Notes: a model not told the origin generated them from the sequence alone. DNA of 64,000 bases from Liopterus haemorrhoidalis (GCA_963971575.1 OZ020622.1:15378879-15442878); one strand, 5' to 3'; shown: positions 30,810 through 42,256, counted from the first letter of the stretch. Numbers and translations: made by a program.

Positions 30810-31557
30810 ATTTTTTTATTAAGACTTATGTTTATATAGAAAAGCACATTTTGAATAGGTTTGTTTTATTGACTCTGTATAAATAAATATTTTTGTTTAT
30901 AATACAAGCATTTTTTTTAAATATCTGTTTATTGCATTAAAAACTTAATATTTTTTTTGTACTTATTTACATATGTAATTGTAAATTGTATACAGTTAAT
31001 TTTATTCGCATTATAACTGAATTTGAAGCACCGTATCATCTTTTTACTAATACCCCTAAAACTTATTTTTTATAAATTGTTTAGAATAAAATAAAAGAAA
31101 ATTTTATTTTCGTAGACGAATTAACCTGGTAGAAGTAATATCAGTAGATTAAAAATCTGTATACGAATTGTCGTGGTAGACGAGAAATCCGTATACCTTA
31201 TGTCTGTATACGAAATGTCGTAGACGTAAAGTCTACGACATTTCGTATGTGTCTGTAGACGAGTTGTCGTGACCCCGTTTTGTAGGTATTTAATAAACGT
31301 AAGAAGCCAACATAACACTGAATGTCTAAGAATAATTGTTCTATAATCACATCAAAATCAACAGATATTTGATAACCATTTTTATACGTTATTTGAGTAC
31401 TACGAGCTTGCCGAAAATCCCAGCATTTTTTTCTGCATTTGCTTCGTAATCAAGTCTTAATTAGATTAATAACAAATATATTGAAAAAAGGCTTCATTTC
31501 TTTAAATTTTAGAAACGTATCAACAATGAGTTATTTGATTTATAAGTATTTCATTAC

Positions 31558-31962
31558 TATACTCTATCTCTGAAAGACTGATAGTAATAAATCATTTTGT
31601 CAGGCAGTTACCAGTGGCGTGCACATTTTACACACGTTTAAATTGGTTTTGTGTATTTCTATAATTACTATTTATCATTTTATTAAACGCACGCCTGTGA
31701 CCATAATTATCATATCATTAAACACACCCCGTGACATATTTTTCCTCAAAATTTTAGGGTCAAATTTTTATGGTCTGTTGTGTTTATACCCTAGTTCGTA
31801 TTCCCATATAATATGTGCGGCACACTCGGTTGTTTTTAACAATATTTCGTTTCGAACTATTCATATTTTGTCGCTTTTGTTTTGCCACTTCTGTGTGATA
31901 ATACAATAACTTTTTACAAATAATAAATTTTATTACTATCAGTCTTTCGGAGATAGAGTATA
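31558..31962. mobile_element. MITE, ends TATACTCTATCT...GAAAGACTGATAG
   Basis: Left end TATACTCTATCTCTGAAAG and right end CTTTCGGAGATAGAGTATA are inverted. Same family as 12662-13051 and 33647-34041. Host flanks of TA suggest the Tc1/mariner group. Confidence 0.7.
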
Positions 31963-32232
31963 ATCCAATGAAGACTTGAATACGAAGCAGATATACAAAT
32001 GCAGAAAAAATATATTTGCAAATTATTTAAATTTTGTTTAAAAAAAGTAAATGGAAGCTCTTAGTTCTCAAATAACGAATAAAAGTAATCAAAAAAACTG
32101 TTGATTTTGATGTGATAAATATACCTAGATATCCAGTATTATGTTGGCTTCTTACAGGTATTAAATACCTGCAAAACCCTGAAATATGTGAAAATTCACA
32201 CTTCACTTCAATTTTTAACATATACTCTAGTC

Positions 32233-32521
32233 CAGTGTTTCTCAACCAAAAACGCACGGCGGACCAGTGTAATATATAATTATCTACCGCGGACCACTAA
32301 TAATAATTGTTGGTTCATTTTTTGCAAGAAAACAAATATGTTTGATGTGCTACTAAATACATTTATTTTATTTGTAGAAAATCACAGAAAGTTTACAGAA
32401 AATAAACAAAATATAAATTATTTACATAAAAAATGTGCATAAAAAATAACAAAAAAAAAATTGCGAAAAACTTTCGCGGACCACTAAAATTTTACTGCGG
32501 ACCACCTGTTGAGTAACACTG
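32233..32521. mobile_element. hAT-like MITE, ends CAGTGTTTCTCAACC
   Basis: Ends CAGTGTTTCTCAACC and TGTTGAGTAACACTG, perfect 8-bp duplication CTCTAGTC (32225-32232, 32522-32529). GCGGACCA motifs lie inside both ends. Confidence 0.9.
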
Positions 32522-32584
32522 CTCTAGTCATTTACATACCTAACACAGCCCATGTGTTAGGCGCCAATAGCCACCGTTGCTATT

Positions 32585-32775
32585 AAGACTTTTTTTTAGG
32601 TTATAACTTGTTTTTAGAAGTGAGAACCTTTTTTTTAAAGTTATCACTTGTATTTTCACCTGTCCATTAATAACGATACAAAAAATTATGCCCTCCTCAA
32701 ATTTTCCTGCCCCCCCCCCAAATTACTCAAATATTTCCTGGCCCCCCCAGATTTGAAGAGCTAGCGCCGCCACTG
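32585..32775. mobile_element. Partial hAT-like MITE, family CAGTGGCGGCGC
   Basis: The right end GAGCTAGCGCCGCCACTG (to 32775) matches the element at 19032. The left end is missing or replaced. Contains two units of the GTGAGGACC-type minisatellite (GTGAGAACC, about 32610-32660). Confidence 0.65.
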
Positions 32776-33256
32776 CTTTATTGTGTTTCGTCCTGCAATG
32801 TGTGCAAGTGTTGAAATTCCTGCATAATATAATGTCCTTCACTGAGGATTGAACATTTTCTGCACCTGAAAGCTATAAAACTTCTACCATTGATAACTGG
32901 ACTACACAAGTAAACAACCATATAAACGAGTTAGATATTAAGACAAAGGACTTGTTTGATAGAATAACAATCGGGAAAAAAAATTTTTACAATAGGTTTA
33001 ATATATACAATACGTTTATCTTTAGAATTCCACAATTTGGGGTAATAAAGTTCACAATTCTGGAAGTAATCGGCATGCAGCTGTGTTAAAATTGAACGTA
33101 TTATTTTTACAGCTTTTTATTACTTTTAGCATTTTTAAAATAGATTTTATTTACTAAATTCTAAAACGTAGTAGTGAATAAAAACCCTCCTATGAAATAA
33201 ACAAATAAAAATGTATGTGAAGTATATATAATATTCACACATTTCAGGGTTTTGTA

Positions 33257-33453
33257 CCATGTGTTCAAAAAGAAATTACATAAGGGTTGGTTGTGGAAAA
33301 ATAAAATAATGTGTACTGCAAGCTTTGTCATCACTGTTGTTGTCATAAGTTTCTATTGAATATTAATTAGTCAATTGTTATATAAAGCTTGCAATAGACA
33401 TTATTTTATTTTTCCACAGCCAACCCTTATGTAATTTCTTTTTGAACTCATGG
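33257..33453. mobile_element. MITE with about 50-bp inverted repeats (TGTTCAAAAAGAAATTACAT)
   Basis: The first half (TGTTCAAAAAGAAATTACAT and onward through AAAATAAAATAATG) is mirrored by the second. The flanks are an 18-bp direct repeat, ACATTTCAGGGTTTTGTA (33239-33256, 33455-33472), inside a HINE-like 3' end. Superfamily unclear. Confidence 0.65.
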
Positions 33454-33646
33454 TACATTTCAGGGTTTTGTATACAACCCTATTATAGCACAGCAGCGAT
33501 GGCTATTGGCGCCTAACACGGGCTGTGTTAGGCATGTAAATGACTACAGTATATATTAAAAATTGTAGTGAAGTGTAATTTTTCACACATTTCAGGGTTT
33601 TGTAGGTATTTAATAATTGTAAGAAGCCAACATAATATTGCATGTC

Positions 33647-34041
33647 TATACTCTATCTCAGAAAGACTGATAGTAATAAAATTTATTATTTGTAAAAAGT
33701 TATTGTTTTTTCACACAGAAGCGGCCCACAAAATATGAAGAGTTCGAAACGAAATATTGTTAAAAAAAACCGAGTGTGCCGGACATATTATATGGGAATA
33801 CGAACTAGGGTTAAACACAATAGATCATAAAAATGTTACCCTAAAATTTTGAGGAAAAATATGGTCACAGGGGTGCGTTTAATGATATGATAAATATGGT
33901 CACAGGCGTGCGTTTAATAAAATGATAAATAGTAATATAGAAATACACAAAACCAATTTAAACGTGTTTAAAATGTGCACGCCACTGGTAACTGCCTGAC
34001 ACAAAGATTTATTACTATCAGTCTTTCTTAGATAGAGTATA
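33647..34041. mobile_element. MITE, ends TATACTCTATCT...GAAAGACTGATAG
   Basis: Third copy of the family at 31558, in opposite orientation. It sits in arm 2 of the inverted duplication and so inserted after the duplication or independently. Confidence 0.7.
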
Positions 34042-34241
34042 GGTATTTTTATCACATCAATAACAACAGTTTTTTTGATAATCACTTTTATTCGTTATTT
34101 GAGAACTAAGAGCTTCCATTTATTTTTTTTAAACAAAATTTAAATAATTTTTTCTGCATTTGTTTCGTATTCAAGTCTTCATTAGATTAATAAGAAATAT
34201 TTTACAGTGAAGAGTGTAGAGTGGTGTGCTGTGAGAAACTC

Positions 34242-34621
34242 AGTTCGTAACTATTAAAAAAAATATTTTTTTAATAGTTACGAACTAAAACGTTTTAAAA
34301 AGGTTTATTTTAAAAAAATACACGCACTATCTTAGCTATAAAAAAAATCCATAACATTACTAGCCATAGTTTAACCATGAATTAAAAAAATAATTAAATT
34401 TGTTAACCCCTTCAGTAATCATTAAAAAATTTAAAAATGGAAAAAAAAACACCATTTTTTTTAGGAATGAATTTTATTTACTGAACATATATATCCTTCA
34501 TAAAAGCCATTTCGGGCCCAAAATGGGATGGAAAGTTGATATTATGGTGCATAGTGTGGGTCGAGAAGTAAAAGAAATTCATAAAAAAATATTCATTTTC
34601 TCCTGTACCTCGTTTGAATCA
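34242..34621. other. Stretch with no supported feature
   Basis: AT-rich sequence with A-runs and a short local palindrome near 34240-34290 (AGTTCGTAACTATTAAAAAA mirrored by TTTTTTAATAGTTACGAACT). No gene. Confidence 0.4.
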
Positions 34622-34629
34622 TCGTAGCT

Positions 34630-35288
34630 TAAGGCTGCCATAATTGTCGGACTACCAACCGGGACACCCCCCCCCCCAAAAAAAACTTAAAAAAAACTTT
34701 TATCGACATAATACCTTTATTATAAAAAATTGCTCAATATTTTAAAAAAATAAAAAAATTTAAAGACAAAAAAAAAAATTAAAGTAGATATTGATAATAG
34801 GTATTCCAAGAGCAAAACGTTGGGATCAATGGTGAATCATTTTGGAACACTCAGTTCGACTGGAAAAATTTGTTTTTTTTTGTGGATGCGTCTTTTCAAT
34901 TTTGCATCAAATCTAAAATAATATAATATAAATTAATGGGCGATTCAATTTAATAAAACCAAACGTGTCACGTATCACTGTCAGTGTTGCCCGCTGGCAA
35001 AAAGTGCTTGCGAATTTCGGTGTTGCCAATGTGCTGCGTGCGCATATCAACATTAGACACTAGCTGACTGGTACTCGGCATTACTCCGGAACATTTCGGA
35101 CCTCGTATCTGTTATATAATTTATATATAGTATGTATATATGTTTATGTAGAATATTATCGAAAAATAATTATTTAATATGCATAAATTTTAAATCGACC
35201 GGGACAAATGACTCTTGGACCGGTACACTGGGACACAAACCTCAAAACCGGGACATGTCCCGGTGTACCGGGACGTATGGCAGCCCTA
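34630..35288. mobile_element. hAT-like element, family TAGGGCTGCCATA, second copy
   Basis: Ends TAAGGCTGCCATAATTG and CGTATGGCAGCCCTA, perfect 8-bp duplication TCGTAGCT (34622-34629, 35289-35296). Reverse orientation relative to 155-963 and alignable over most of its length (GACTCTTGGACCGG, TTAATGGGCGATTC). Confidence 0.85.
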
Positions 35289-35439
35289 TCGTAGCTGTCT
35301 TTTGTCTCGCTTCCACATACCATGAATCGTATTTATTTTCGCCCGAGTACATTCGGGAGTGATCTTTTCTGCAGGTAAAGCTTGCCAGAGTTATCTCGGG
35401 TGTGGGAATTTTCGCACATAATATTCGAAGTTCATAAGC

Positions 35440-36205
35440 GGTTAAAAACACAACACTGCCATATTTTTCACAATCTGATCAAAAATTTCTCTCGTACGTT
35501 TCCGGCTTAGATCAATATACCTTACTAAATATTTTTTCAGATTTTTAGTTTAACTAACCCCTTTGGGTAAAAGGGTGCGGGATAAGAACTTTTTTAGCAC
35601 ATTTTTGGCTAAAATAGTGTTAAAAGAAACGAATATCAAAAAACTATTTATAGTTCCTTAATCTAAGTCTTTCTTTTGGTACCACACAGTAAATTTTTTT
35701 TAAATATATTTTTTTATCAACAACACAAAAAAATCGACATTTTTCGAAAAACTTATGTGATCAAAAATTCTTGTTAAACTATTCCGGTTCCCATCGATGC
35801 TCATTACGGGAATTATTTTCAGATTTTTAGATCAGCCCCTCTGGGAGATAGGTTGGGCGACAAAGTTTATCGACACTTTTGGCGAAAATCCCATAAAAAA
35901 GATTTAGAATCAAAAATAAAAATTTGCATGGTGATAAACGGATTAAGAGATTTCATTTAATATGCAATTCAAAATTTTAAATAATATTTATTTTTTTTAT
36001 TAAATATGTACATATTTGTATATATTTATCTCGGGATGTGCTTTTTTGAACTCTCAGTATTTTTCCTACATGTGGGTCAAAGAGTTGTATAAGCATACCA
36101 AATTTCAACCATCTATGTTGAGCCGTTTGGCTACAATTTCTACTGTAGACAGACACACGAGTGACGTTGTAAGGGTTTTATGGTGGTCATAGCTAAAAAA
36201 CCCTA
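35440..36205 (-). mobile_element. Diverged HINE-like element, copy H8
   Basis: On the minus strand the start TTTTTAGGGTTTTTTAGCTA is followed by the conserved blocks AGCCAAACGGCTCAAC and ATACAACTCTTTGACCC. Further blocks such as TTTTTGATCAGATTG occur near 35475. It is much more diverged than the other copies and its 3' end was not fixed. Confidence 0.5.
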
Positions 36206-36544
36206 AAAAATAACCAAATCCAAATGGTAGCAACAAATAAACTAATCCAACTAATGGCGAAATGAAAACAATTCGAATCAAAAGAAGGACAAAACCAGGA
36301 ATCGAACCTGGAAGCATTGTATGGAACCAGGCGCGCACAGAAAAAAATTGTCTGGGGGGTCCATTTCACAAAAATAATCGTAAAATAATACAAATTTATT
36401 ATTGATCTCTTACGGCGAAGGATGAAAACGGGACTTTTAATTTCAATTGCTTGGTTTTTATTAAACAAGTACGATATTTTCGTTCCTGGGAGGGGGGGGG
36501 GGGGGTTCGGAACTGAGGACATACCCTTTTTTACGCTCCTTGTT

Positions 36545-36890
36545 TAGGGTGACCATTTTCTTAAGAAGGCAATGCGGGACGGAGCACAAAAAGGTCGTCA
36601 CTTCCCAAATATAAGTGAAGAGCAAAAAAAAGGTCCTCACCACCCAAATCCAAGTGAAGAGCAAAAAAAAGGTCCCCACCTCCCAAATCTAAGTGAAGAG
36701 CAAAACAAAAGGTCCCCACCTCCCAAATCTAAGTGAAGAGCAAAACAAAAGGTCCTCATTTCCTCAAATACAAGTTACAATGCGGGACAAAATGTTAAAA
36801 TGCGGGACTTTTGCAGGACGCATCTTAATGCGGGACACCCAATCAAAATGCGGGATAGTCCCGCAAAAAGCGGGACGAATGGTCACCCTA
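36545..36890. mobile_element. hAT-like element, family TAGGGTGACCA, with GGTCCTCAC minisatellite
   Basis: Ends TAGGGTGACCATTTT and GAATGGTCACCCTA; flanks TCCTTGTT and TCCTTGAT match at 7 of 8 bases. The interior has five tandem units of about 50 bp (GGTCCTCACC...CCAAATCTAAGTGAAGAGC). ATGCGGGAC motifs lie inside both ends. Confidence 0.85.
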
Positions 36891-36898
36891 TCCTTGAT

Positions 36899-37547
36899 GG
36901 AACGATAATATGTTACCATTTATACTAAACCAGTCAACTAATTATGTCCTAGGTGCAAAATGCCTTAACTGCGTATAAATTTAGGAATTAAACTCGATTT
37001 CAAATAATCAAAGATTCAAGAAATTCAAACAATAAAAATTAACAATTAGTTTTTCAAATGGTAAATTTAAAAACTAAATGTTTCATGAATTCAATGCGTA
37101 TCTTGAATGAATTTCTGAATTTGTAAAATAAGATTACAAGTTCATACAGATTTTAGCAAAATAACAATATTCAATTCTTAAAAACAAGTTCACAAAACGA
37201 AAATCTAGTATTATCTTGCATATTGCACATTCTTGCAAAACTTCGTCTAACATAGATAATCAACACATGGTCATCTGATATGAAACGGATAATAATGAAC
37301 ATTAATAAAAGTAAAATTATTAAAAATTTCTATTTGCAATCACTTACGCACTTTTTATTTTTAATAACAACAGTTTATACGATCAAATAATTAAAGATTT
37401 CATTTAATTATTGCAAACTTGATCAATTGTTGCGTAATATGAAATAATATCTAATATTATTCATGTAAAATAATATTAAATATTAAAAATTATTATGCAA
37501 AAATACGCAAGTTCATTACAATACGGAATATTGTGAATATTAAATTA
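36899..37547. other. Stretch with no supported feature
   Basis: Very AT-rich sequence with no terminal repeats, splice-bounded frames or RNA gene that I can recognise. Confidence 0.4.
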
Positions 37548-37736
37548 CAGGCACGCACCCAGGAGGGGTTAATTTCGTGTACATTTAAAATATGAGGCAT
37601 AAGCCATCCCTTAGTGCTCAAAAAACACGATTTTAATGGCCCTGTTTTTCTTATATTAGAATGTAAGCCCCCCTAAGGCAAATTTTTGTCTTCTAAACCC
37701 TCCCATCACCTAGAAAACAACCTGGGTGCGCGCCTG
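37548..37736. mobile_element. MITE-like element, ends CAGGC(A/G)CGCACCCAGG
   Basis: CAGGCACGCACCCAGG is mirrored by CCTGGGTGCGCGCCTG. No matching target duplication was found (TTAAATTA and TTATGTTT). A related end occurs at about 38668 (CAGGCGCGCACCCAG). Confidence 0.55.
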
Positions 37737-38667
37737 TTATGTTTATACATTGTTAAAGTTAAAAAATTTGACATACCTGTTGCATAGCCGGCATCTTTCG
37801 TCTTTATTCACTAAAACTAAAATGGAATCCACGATATTTTAAAAAAATAATTATAAAAAACTTTAATAAATACGGTAAATATTTATATTAATAACATTTT
37901 TAAACTTGTATATTATCCTTAAACCGTAAATAAGTACATGTTGCAACGTGTTTCTTAATCCAAGTCTTTAATAAAAATTCTGCGAGTCTGTGTCCGTTTA
38001 AAACACCAAAAAAATGAAATTAAAAATTCTAAATATGCCGGTAACAAACAGACCCGCACTATACAAAAGTTACATGAGCTCTAAAATTGTTATGAAGAAA
38101 TTCAAAGGATTACAACGTGCATGATTGTTGTAGGGTAGGATATGGAGTGTTGTTATTGGTTGAGAGTAGTGGTGGGGGAGGAGTTTGGATGGTTTCCAAT
38201 ACGATAAGTTTAATAATAAGATAATAGATTGCGCTGGTAACAATGGATTTGTATTAAAATTGTTTGTTAATTGTTAAATAATAGATAAATTAAATTTCTA
38301 AGATAGTTTAGTAAAAAATGAAATCATTTTTACTTTCTGATATCAAGGAAATATATTGATTTTAATTATAAACAATAAAAAAATGTGACAACAATGTAAA
38401 TTCATTGTTACGAACTTCGTTGCAATGTTTTAAATTATAAAACTTACCGTTATAACGCAGTAAAACCATTTTTTTGTTAAATTAGAAGTATTTCTAGTAG
38501 TGTAAATCGCGCGTTAGTAGCCCATGATGATAATTACCACAGAAATTTTAGTAATTAGAATTTAGCTGAAAAATATCTTTATTGTAATATCAAATATCTT
38601 CAATTTTTGACATAGCTTTAATGGCTATTAGCATAATAACATAATAAGATTCTGATAATGCATAGCA
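37737..38667. other. Stretch with no supported feature
   Basis: AT-rich intergenic sequence. No features recognised apart from short A/T runs. Confidence 0.4.
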
Positions 38668-39089
38668 GGCGCGCACCCAGATAGAGCGCAAGGGCTTGAG
38701 CCCTGTGGCGGCGCCAGCGGTCTGGGGGACCTTAAAATTGTACTGGCACCCCAAGTTATACCTGGAGAAATTTAAAAATTTCAGATAAAATTAAGTGCCC
38801 TGCTCATTTTGGGAATATTTCGAATTGTGAAAAATGGAAGCGGATCAAAAGGCCACATCTTTTCAAAATTCAAAACTATCATATTTTCATTAATATTTAT
38901 AACGATAAAAGAAATTGATGTTAAGTGTGAATTTTCACACATTGCAGGGTTTCGCAGGTATATAATAAGTGAAGGCGGCAGTGGCGCACCCATGGGGTGG
39001 CCCGGGGCCTGGGTCCCCCCTAAGAAGGAAGGAAATATAAATAAAAACACACAAACATACTAGAAAATACTAAAAATAGAGATGATGAC

Positions 39090-40143
39090 CTTTTTAGGGT
39101 TTTGTAGGTATGACCAAAAAACCCTTATACCGTCATTTTGTCGTCTGTCTGTCTGTCTGTTCGGTAAAAATTGTAGCCAAACGGCTAAACCTAGAGAGAT
39201 GAAATTTGGCATGCTTATACAACTCTTTGACCCGCACATAGGAAAAATACTAAAACATCTAAAAAACATATCCCCCTAAAAATATAAACAAATATATGCT
39301 CATCGAAAAAAAAATATTTTTTTACAATTCTGTGTAGGGTATCAAATGAAAGCCCTTGGTACTTAGATTAACGATAAAAAAATAATTTTTGCAAAATAAA
39401 TTATTTTGAGGCGATTTTTGCCAAAATTGTGCAAAAAAATTTTTATCCCACAGCCTGTAGCCTAGATGGTTTAAACTAAAAATATGAAAAAATTCTCAGT
39501 AATGTACATTGGTGTGAACCGGAATAGTACAACAGGAATTTTTGATCAGATAATGTTTTCGGAAAATAATGCATTTTTTGTGTTTTTAACTAAAATATGT
39601 AATATATTTAATCCGCTATTTAACATAGTGAACGAGTGAACCTTCGTAGTACAGTGGTAGCGTTGTCGCTCAGTGAGCTGTAACTACCGAAGAAACTAGT
39701 CTTCGAATCCCATTAATTTTTATTTTTTTTGTTTTCTTTTTTGCATTGTTATTTAATTTAAATTATTTTGTCAAAAATTCTAGTTATATTTTGGTAAATG
39801 TTGCATTTAATTTTTGAAAGCGTAAATGGGATAAAATTAACCAGTGGAAAGTGTTGAAATTATAATTTAATTCTATTTGAATGTATACGAAATCAGAGGG
39901 CGGGATTAATGATTTAAGCGACCAATGGAAACCATAGGCGCAATTTTCAAAATCTTAATGAAGCTTGCTTTATAAAAAAAATACTGCACATATTTAGAAA
40001 CTTAAATAATGGTATTAGGCATTCGAATTAAAATTCATAAAAAAATATTTTGACAAAATTTTTTTGGCATCCCAAATAATCATCATACAGTTACTAAATA
40101 CCTGCGAAACCCTGAAATGTGTGAAAATTCACACTTCACATCC
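39090..40143 (+). mobile_element. HINE-like element, copy H5
   Basis: It starts CTTTTTAGGGTTTTGTAGGT and has GTCTGTCTGTCTGTT at 39143-39160. It ends TACCTGCGAAACCCTGAAAT, hairpin GTGTGAAAATTCACAC and TTCACATC. Contains a tRNA-like cassette. Confidence 0.8.
39640..39713 (+). ncRNA. tRNA-like Pol III cassette in HINE copy H5
   Basis: A box TAGTACAGTGG (39647-39657) fits the consensus exactly. The B-box-like TCTTCGAATCC is at 39700-39710, 53 bp downstream, followed by TTTTTATTTTTTTT as a possible Pol III terminator. Upstream flank AACGAGTGAAC is shared with copy H7. Not a canonical cloverleaf. Confidence 0.55.
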
Positions 40144-40370
40144 ATTTTTTTAGGTCATCACTTGATTCTTTTTCATAATTTAAATAATTTTGTCTTTCCC
40201 CAACAAAAATTCTTGGGTGCGCCACTGGAAGGCGGCATGCTGAGTGTGTAGGACAAAATTTGCTTTGTAGTAATCACAGCAAAATGAACTATATATTTTA
40301 AAATAATTTATCGTCTGTTAATCTAAGAGTTTTAAAAACAAATTTTATGCTAAAATATTTTTTTGTTAAA

Positions 40371-41354
40371 AAGAAAATATTTATATATACAGGGTGTTTG
40401 TTTGTGTTACAAATATTTTTAAGAGCAGGTTCTAACTTATAAATTATTGTTGCTATACCAATATAATTCAATATTCATTTAGTCAATAATCGGGATTTAT
40501 GAAAATTATTTAAAAAATAGTTTTGTTTCTCTAGTTATAGCCGATAGTGTATACATACATATATGCGTTTCTATATTGTCCATAGAAGCACATTCTACAT
40601 AACAATGACTTACATTATAAAATTAATAAAAATTTCTACAAATACCTTTCCAGTCGCTCCAATTTTGGTCTGCATGGAGTCCAAACATTAAAGTCCACAT
40701 TATTTCAAGTATTTTCTGCACTTTTATCACTTAAAAATAACTAAAAACGTCAGAAAAAAAATGAAGACGCCACTTGCAAAAATCACGTATCACTACATAT
40801 CAAGATGGCTAATCCTGATAAAGCTCATTAAGGAATATAGTCATTAACAATTAATAAATAAGGAACAGAATTGCTTAAAATAATTCTTTATGAGAATAAA
40901 CACATATATTAATAATTTATCAATAGTATACAGGTATACAGGTGGTTGAAATTGAACTACCGGGCCCAATACACTATTTTTTATTATTAAAGATGAAGTA
41001 TAACGCTAAATTTGGGAGTTACTTGGTACTACATGATCTAAAATAGTTTATATTTTGTTACTTTGTATCTTTATATAAATAGTTATACATTTTGATTGAG
41101 GATTTATTAAAATTTCAGAGCTATAGCGTTGGAGACACGGCCTATATGGTAAAATGGGAGGACAGAGGTGATAATAGGATGACTTTTGGGCTATCAATGA
41201 TAATTCTGAGATCTCAAAAAGGGATGAAAATTACTATTGGAAGTATAATGGAGTTATCTCTCGAGAATTTTATACAGGTTATTTTTTTTTTATTTATGGG
41301 TTCATTTGGAGGGCTAATGCTTTCCATTTTGAACACTTTCGCATCCTTACTCTT
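40371..41354. other. Stretch with no supported feature
   Basis: AT-rich. An 89-codon open frame at 41092-41361 has no recognised motif or splice signals and runs into a decayed hAT-like element. Confidence 0.4.
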
Positions 41355-41653
41355 TAGCTAACAGTAGCTCGGAGCATAACAAAAAATATTGCAAGTTCAA
41401 GTCGTAGCTCCTTGAAAGTACTTGAAGTACCTCCAACGCGATCCGTTTTAATTAGTTTAAATTAGTTGTCAAAATAAGTATAATTTATTTTATTTAAGTT
41501 TAAAAGGTATATTTTAATGAATATAAATGTCATATATTTATGAATATATCTTGCAAAATTGAGCGTTTTTCTATTATTATTTCATGCTTCGATTTTACAT
41601 GACTTAGCGCCCCCCCGACGAAGGTTTCACGACCCCCCGGTTGAGAAACGCTG
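41355..41653. mobile_element. Partial hAT-like element, family CAGCGTTTCTCAACC
   Basis: Right end CGGTTGAGAAACGCTG and interior (ATGAATATAAATGT, ATCTTGCAAAATTGAGCG) match 14273-15316 in reverse. The left end is missing. Confidence 0.65.
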
Positions 41654-41969
41654 TCCTGGAAGACAATAATTCCGCCCCATCCAACTGAAAACGATAATTC
41701 CGACGGTAAAGAAATTGGACTTTATTTTTTCTGTTGTATAATATAAGATACGTTTACGTGACGTAGTTAATATCCACGCTGAAGCTACCGATAGAAACGG
41801 CACAAAGGATCCCAAATACTAGCAATTGATGACAGCTAACTACATAAACAAAGTATGCAATCAAGTCGAGGCTGGCTCGGACCTATAAGCACTATTTTTT
41901 CAATTATTTTTACATCAACTATGACGGATGATGGTTTATCCAATTTGAGTATGTTTATTTTATTGTAAG

Positions 41970-42256
41970 CAGGGCCGGATTTAGACTTGATAAGGCCCTA
42001 AGCTATTTGAGATAGGGGGCCCTTTATAAGTCCATATATTCTATGTCAGTGACAAATATGATTTTCGGATACCTAGAGGGTTAAACTGAAGTACAATTAA
42101 GAAGTATATTGATAGTGAAATAATAAATCATTTACTTAAAATCATTTTTATTCATAACAACTTATGACAATTGCTCACTCGGACATTGGGGGGGGGGGCA
42201 AGAAAGTGGGGGCCCTAAGCTATAGCTTGTGTAGCTTATACGTAAATCCTGCACTG
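41970..42256. mobile_element. hAT-like MITE, ends CAGGGCCGGATTTA
   Basis: Ends CAGGGCCGGATTTAGAC and CGTAAATCCTGCACTG, perfect 8-bp duplication ATTGTAAG (41962-41969, 42257-42264). GGCCCTAAGCTAT occurs in direct repeat inside both halves. Confidence 0.85.

Larger units (their letters stand above)
28025..31276. mobile_element. Mutator-like (9-bp TSD) element with GTCTAC-rich ends
   Basis: Ends GGTTCCACGACAACTC and GAGTTGTCGTGACCCC are inverted, flanked by the 9-bp repeat GTTTTGTAG (28016-28024, 31277-31285). Roughly 190 bp inside each end contain many CGTCTAC / GTAGACG motifs mixed with CCACGACA, like clustered transposase-binding sites. No transposase is left. Two tandem HINE copies fill the interior. 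A 9-bp duplication suggests the Mutator superfamily; that is an inference. Confidence 0.6.
27981..32210. mobile_element. Palindromic HINE-like (foldback) element split by a Mutator-like element
   Basis: The left edge GTGAAGTGTGAATTTTCACA leads to CAGGGTTTTGTAG. After the 3.25-kb insertion the sequence continues GTATTTAATAAACGTAAGAAG. The right arm (from about 31966) is the inverse and ends in GTGAAAATTCACACTTCAC at about 32209. Both ends therefore carry the hairpin normally found only at the 3' end. The centre holds a MITE (31558-31962). A paralogous arm at 33575 shows the unbroken sequence. Confidence 0.6.
31966..34230. repeat. Large inverted duplication (arms 31966-32590 and 33488-34230)
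   Basis: After subtracting a hAT-like MITE in arm 1 (32233-32521) and another MITE in arm 2 (33647-34041), both arms are about 330-350 bp and reverse complements. Shared landmarks include AAGAAGCCAACATAA, CAGGGTTTTG and GGCTATTGGCGCCTAACAC. About 900 bp separate them. Confidence 0.65.
38979..40227. mobile_element. hAT-like element, ends CAGTGGCGCACCCA, carrying an inner HINE
   Basis: Ends CAGTGGCGCACCCA and TGGGTGCGCCACTG, perfect 8-bp duplication GAAGGCGG (38971-38978, 40228-40235). The interior is mostly the HINE copy H5. A trace of the GGTCATCACTTG minisatellite follows at about 40148. Confidence 0.85.
38916..40370 (-). mobile_element. HINE-like element, copy H4, split by a hAT-like element
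   Basis: The 3' end (hairpin GTGTGAATTTTCACAC, then GCAGGGTTTCGCAGGTAT) begins at 38916. It is interrupted at GAAGGCGG and resumes at 40228 with CATGCTGAGTGTGTAGGAC, exactly as in copy H1. The 5' part is missing beyond about 40370. Confidence 0.7.

Noticed and set aside
41092..41361. 89-codon plus-strand open frame with a hydrophobic tail
   Set aside because: No recognised motif, no splice signals, and it runs into a decayed hAT-like element.
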